This document shows, one piece after another, positions 6,774-9,707 of a stretch of DNA of 9,707 bases. The stretch comes from Bacteroidota bacterium. GTDB lineage: Bacteria; Bacteroidota; Bacteroidia; Bacteroidales; UBA10428. The translations under genes were made by a program, and so were the position numbers. Every line of letters begins with the position of its first letter. The first letter of the stretch is position 1. The notes under the pieces were generated by a model. The model made no database searches and was not told the origin of the DNA. It worked only from the letters and a program-made list of their open reading frames with translations. The stretch lies in assembly GCA_024640925.1 (NCBI GenBank), contig JAHEEB010000088.1, positions 1-9,707 on the forward strand, read 5' to 3'.

Positions 6774-7481
6774 ATGAGAGCTTTGCTTTTTAGTAATTCG
6801 ACCAAATCAGGCGAAGAATATCTTTCTTATACCCTTCCCTATATCAACGAATTTTCAATAAACACTTCACGGAAAGCAGTTTTTATTCCATATGCTGCAA
6901 TTACAGTATCTTACAATGATTTTTTAAAAGCAGTAGCCCAAAAATTAAGTGTAGTGGATATTTCAATATCATCAATCCACCTCTCGGAAAATCCATATAA
7001 AACATTAGAACAAGCCAGTTTAATAATTATTGGTGGAGGAAATACTTTCCAGTTAATTTCCTGTCTTCAGAAACTGAATCTTCTTCAGATAATCCGTGAA
7101 AAGGTGTTGAACAATACACCATATATCGGATGGAGTGCTGGTTCCAATGTAACCTGTCCAACAATCTGCACAACAAATGATATGCCTGTTGTTGAACCAG
7201 AATCGTTTAACGCATTGAGCCTGGTTCCCTTCCAGATTAATCCACATTATACCGATTCAGTCCTGCCTAACCATTCCGGCGAAACCAGGGAGATGCGAAT
7301 ACGTGAATTTATCGAAATTAACAGGCAGGTATATGTTGCCGGACTCCGCGAAGAATCGATGTTTTGGATTGATGGTAACAAAATTCAGCTTCGTGGAGAC
7401 AAATCATGCCGCATATTTAAATTCGGGATCGAACCTAAAGAATACAATCCAAATGAAGATTTTTCGTTCCTGATGCAATAA
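6774..7481 (+). CDS. pepE: Peptidase E, alpha-aspartyl dipeptidase (family S51)
   Basis: A 235-residue cytoplasmic serine peptidase that cleaves dipeptides with N-terminal aspartate (Asp-X), as known for enterobacterial PepE. The match runs the whole length: LLFSNST at the start, VFIPYA, the glycine-rich IIIGGGNTFQL (about 84-94), the nucleophile elbow GWSAGSN with S121, TTNDMP with D136, QINPHYT with H158, and GETREMRIRE near 169-178. S121, D136 and H158 correspond to the Ser120-Asp135-His157 triad of Salmonella PepE, shifted by one residue. Length is that of the family (about 230). No signal peptide is present, in line with a cytoplasmic enzyme. ATG 6774 fits the conserved N-terminus. It follows the hybrid kinase by 8 bp without a terminator, so it is probably read from the kinase transcript. 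A cyanophycinase, also in family S51, is less likely because of the short length and PepE-specific wording. Confidence 0.96.
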   Translation: MRALLFSNSTKSGEEYLSYTLPYINEFSINTSRKAVFIPYAAITVSYNDFLKAVAQKLSVVDISISSIHLSENPYKTLEQASLIIIGGGNTFQLISCLQKLNLLQIIREKVLNNTPYIGWSAGSNVTCPTICTTNDMPVVEPESFNALSLVPFQINPHYTDSVLPNHSGETREMRIREFIEINRQVYVAGLREESMFWIDGNKIQLRGDKSCRIFKFGIEPKEYNPNEDFSFLMQ

Positions 7482-7486
7482 TTTTG
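7479..7486 (+). promoter_or_regulatory. Candidate -7 box overlapping the pepE stop codon
   Basis: TAATTTTG fits TAnnTTTG exactly and begins with the pepE stop codon TAA. Transcription would start near 7492, about 25 nt before the ATG at 7516. No -33 TTTG is seen at the usual distance, so the match may be fortuitous. If real, the AsmA-like gene is transcribed independently of the kinase-pepE unit. Confidence 0.3.
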
Positions 7487-7515
7487 TCTCTTTGCTTTTA
7501 ATAAAAATTTCTTGA

Positions 7516-9707
7516 ATGAGATTAAAGAAAATTGTAAAGTTTGTTATAATCCTTGTTATTAGTTGGATTGTTCTGGTAATTGCAGGGGTGATTTTTAGTA
7601 CTGTTATAGAGGATAAAATTATATCTATTCTATCAAAAAAAGCCAGCGAATACCTTGTTACAGAGATACATATACGTAAAAACGATATCAGTTTTTCCAT
7701 TTTTAAAAAATTTCCGACAGCCAGCGTTGAATTAAACAATGTTTGTATAAAAGTCCCCCCTTCGGTTAATATCGGAGAAATTAACCCTCTTAAGGGTGAT
7801 ACCCTGCTTTTTGCTGAACAATTATACCTTCAGATGAATCTGCTGAAACTATTGAAGAATCAGTACGATTTGAAGAAAATTTCGGTGTACAATGGCTTTC
7901 TTCAAATACTTACTGATAAAAAAGGAAATAGTTCTCTCGATATTTTAAAAGAACGCAATGCTAAAGATGATTCTGAATTCTCAGCCGAGTTGAATTCTTT
8001 TTCTGTGAATAACATAAAAGTCTATTCTGCTGAAGCAACAAGTAATACTAAAACTACCTGGCTTGTAGAAAAAGGTGCTGCTTCTGGTTCATTTTCCAAC
8101 GAAAGTTTCTCAATGAAAGTTAAATCGATTGGAACCATTGAAAAATATGAGACAAAAAGTCAATATCTTGAGCCAAACCAACATTATTTTGTTGAAGCGG
8201 ATCTTGATTATAATAAATCGCTGTATACCATTAAAAAAGGGTTACTTACTTTAAGCAATATTCCCTTAAAAGTAAAGGGCACCATCCAGATAAGCAAGCA
8301 CACAATACTAAACCTCAGTCTGTCAGCAAAAAGTGTTCCGGTAAAGCAGGTCGATAAAGCAGCCTTACATGGATTGTTGGGCGAAAATGGTTTTGAACCA
8401 AAAAACGGTACACTCGATATTCAATGTACTATTATTGGTAATACACATTATGTTCTGCCATCAATAAAAGCAGGATTTAAAATCGAAAAGGGAAAAATAT
8501 TTGATCGTACCAGGGATATATTATATGAAGATATATATTTAGCTGGCAACGTTGATAATGGAGAAAAACATCTTCCAAAAACAACAACAATACGAATAGA
8601 TTCATTTAATGTAAAATCGGGAAATAGCCAGCAATCTGGCAGATTGAAAATACAAAATCTGATTGAACCCTATTTAATGGTTTCGTTAAATGGAACGCTC
8701 GATATAGAAGAGCTGAACAAGTTTTATCACATCCCTGATATTGATTTAGTTGAGGGGAAAATTAAAAATTCCATTGCCGTTACAGGCACTATTGATAAGA
8801 AAGACAATAGCAGTGAAATATTGAAAAATATTGCCTATTGGGGAAATCTCGACTTCGAAGGACTTGAAATAAAATGGGGCAAATATGATATTCCGAACAC
8901 AACACTGTATGGCAGTGTAGAGCTTCCTGATGCTCACAAACTTATTCTGAATAATGTTAAAACGAAAACCGGGAAGACAGATCTTACAGTAGATGGGACA
9001 TTAGCTAATTTTCAGGTAAAAGATAAGAGCCCGGCATTTTATGGATCGGTACATTCCGATTATTTTCTGACCGACGATTTTGTTGAACGGCCAAACTCAG
9101 CCAATAAAGAAATGCAGCCAATAGTATTTCCCGATTCAGTCGATTTTCAGGGACATGTTTCTATCACCAAATATGTCTTCAGACAATTCACCTCTCAAAA
9201 TGTATCAGGCGAGGCTTTCTATCATAACCGCACCCTTAAAGTGAATAATTTTATCATGGATGGTTATGAAGGGAGCATGAAGGGAGAAATAATCCTGCGA
9301 CAGAAAGTATCGTGCAATATTGTGTTGATTAACCAGTCGGTCCTTTCAAACGTTAATATACAAAAGTTATTTGTCGGTTGCAGGAATTTCGGACAAGATG
9401 TAATAACTTCCGAATACCTGGGTGGTAAATTAAGCGGAGAAGTAAATTTCTCATCGGAATGGACCAATAAACTATATTTTGTACCTTCTTCAACATTAGC
9501 CCAAAGCAATATTGAAATTGTAGGCGGAGAAATTAAAAATTATGATCCCCTGTTGGGCTTATCGAATTTCATAAGTGTTGAAGAACTGAAGGATATTAAA
9601 TTCGATAATTTAAAAGCATCTATTTCTATCCACGACCAGAAGGTTTTTCTTGACCAGACAAAAGTAGTATCATCTGCCATATCGTTCGAAGGCTCTGGTG
9701 TTCATGG
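7516..9707 (+). CDS. AsmA-like envelope protein, 3' end cut by window edge
   Basis: Starting at ATG 7516 the frame stays open to the right edge (730 full codons). The N-terminus MRLKKIVKF precedes one membrane segment (about 9-27), then a large extracytoplasmic part. The layout is that of Bacteroidota AsmA-family proteins: anchor, a short helix (ILSKKASEYL), SFSIFKKFPTASVELNN near 59-75, GDTLLFAEQLYLQMNLLKLL near 95-112, and a segment ending NSSLDIL. A long beta-rich middle follows. The AsmA C-terminal pattern starts near 635 with LGGKLSGEVNF and continues with LAQSNIEIVGG and KNYDPLLGLSNF. Roughly 80-150 residues are probably missing. AsmA/TamB relatives span the periplasm and are tied to lipid transfer and outer-membrane homeostasis; a role here is inferred from family only. 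The gene lies 34 bp after pepE, so it may share its transcript. No Shine-Dalgarno is visible; the leader is A/T-rich. Confidence 0.92.
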   Translation, partial: MRLKKIVKFVIILVISWIVLVIAGVIFSTVIEDKIISILSKKASEYLVTEIHIRKNDISFSIFKKFPTASVELNNVCIKVPPSVNIGEINPLKGDTLLFAEQLYLQMNLLKLLKNQYDLKKISVYNGFLQILTDKKGNSSLDILKERNAKDDSEFSAELNSFSVNNIKVYSAEATSNTKTTWLVEKGAASGSFSNESFSMKVKSIGTIEKYETKSQYLEPNQHYFVEADLDYNKSLYTIKKGLLTLSNIPLKVKGTIQISKHTILNLSLSAKSVPVKQVDKAALHGLLGENGFEPKNGTLDIQCTIIGNTHYVLPSIKAGFKIEKGKIFDRTRDILYEDIYLAGNVDNGEKHLPKTTTIRIDSFNVKSGNSQQSGRLKIQNLIEPYLMVSLNGTLDIEELNKFYHIPDIDLVEGKIKNSIAVTGTIDKKDNSSEILKNIAYWGNLDFEGLEIKWGKYDIPNTTLYGSVELPDAHKLILNNVKTKTGKTDLTVDGTLANFQVKDKSPAFYGSVHSDYFLTDDFVERPNSANKEMQPIVFPDSVDFQGHVSITKYVFRQFTSQNVSGEAFYHNRTLKVNNFIMDGYEGSMKGEIILRQKVSCNIVLINQSVLSNVNIQKLFVGCRNFGQDVITSEYLGGKLSGEVNFSSEWTNKLYFVPSSTLAQSNIEIVGGEIKNYDPLLGLSNFISVEELKDIKFDNLKASISIHDQKVFLDQTKVVSSAISFEGSGVH

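Noticed and set aside
1..9707. tRNA, rRNA, insertion sequence, toxin-antitoxin or defence genes
   Set aside because: No cloverleaf-like segment, transposase motif, or toxin, nuclease or restriction motif was seen on either strand; remaining open frames on the - strand lie inside well-supported genes.

Overview
The window looks like chromosomal DNA of a Bacteroidota bacterium, probably a Marinilabiliales/Prolixibacteraceae-type or similar lineage. The evidence is AT-rich DNA, A-rich leaders instead of Shine-Dalgarno sites, TAnnTTTG-type -7 promoter boxes, a small outer-membrane barrel pair with 'FSQ'-type signal cleavage, and an AsmA-like protein with the N-terminal layout common in that phylum. 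The lineage below phylum is an inference. All genes are on the + strand.

Layout: (1) 1-1237 holds two tandem paralogous genes for small secreted, probably outer-membrane beta-barrel proteins; the first is cut by the left edge. (2) 1238-1940 is about 700 bp without a credible gene, packed with repeats and dyads: a degenerate CTTTGTGGC/CACAAAG family, a terminator-like hairpin, a 7-bp dyad, four phased 11-bp repeats, a structured element, and a good -7 box. (3) 1941-3818 encodes a membrane PAS histidine kinase without a receiver. (4) 3819-4086 is an intergenic leader with a direct repeat, a palindrome and a weak promoter. (5) 4087-6765 encodes a large hybrid histidine kinase (periplasmic sensor, HAMP, PAS, HisKA, HATPase, REC). 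(6) 6774-7481 encodes peptidase E (alpha-aspartyl dipeptidase), 8 bp after the hybrid kinase. (7) 7516 to the right edge encodes a large AsmA-like protein, cut by the edge.

How the genes may work together: both kinases lack a DNA-binding output domain, and no separate response regulator lies in the window, so both are orphans here. The hybrid kinase and pepE are close enough to be cotranscribed. The AsmA-like gene may continue that transcript or use its own promoter over the pepE stop codon. The barrels, the sensors and the AsmA-like protein all concern the envelope, but no shared pathway can be shown from sequence alone. I found no mobile element, CRISPR array, tRNA, rRNA or defence module. 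The least ordinary part is the repeat-rich gap at 1238-1940.
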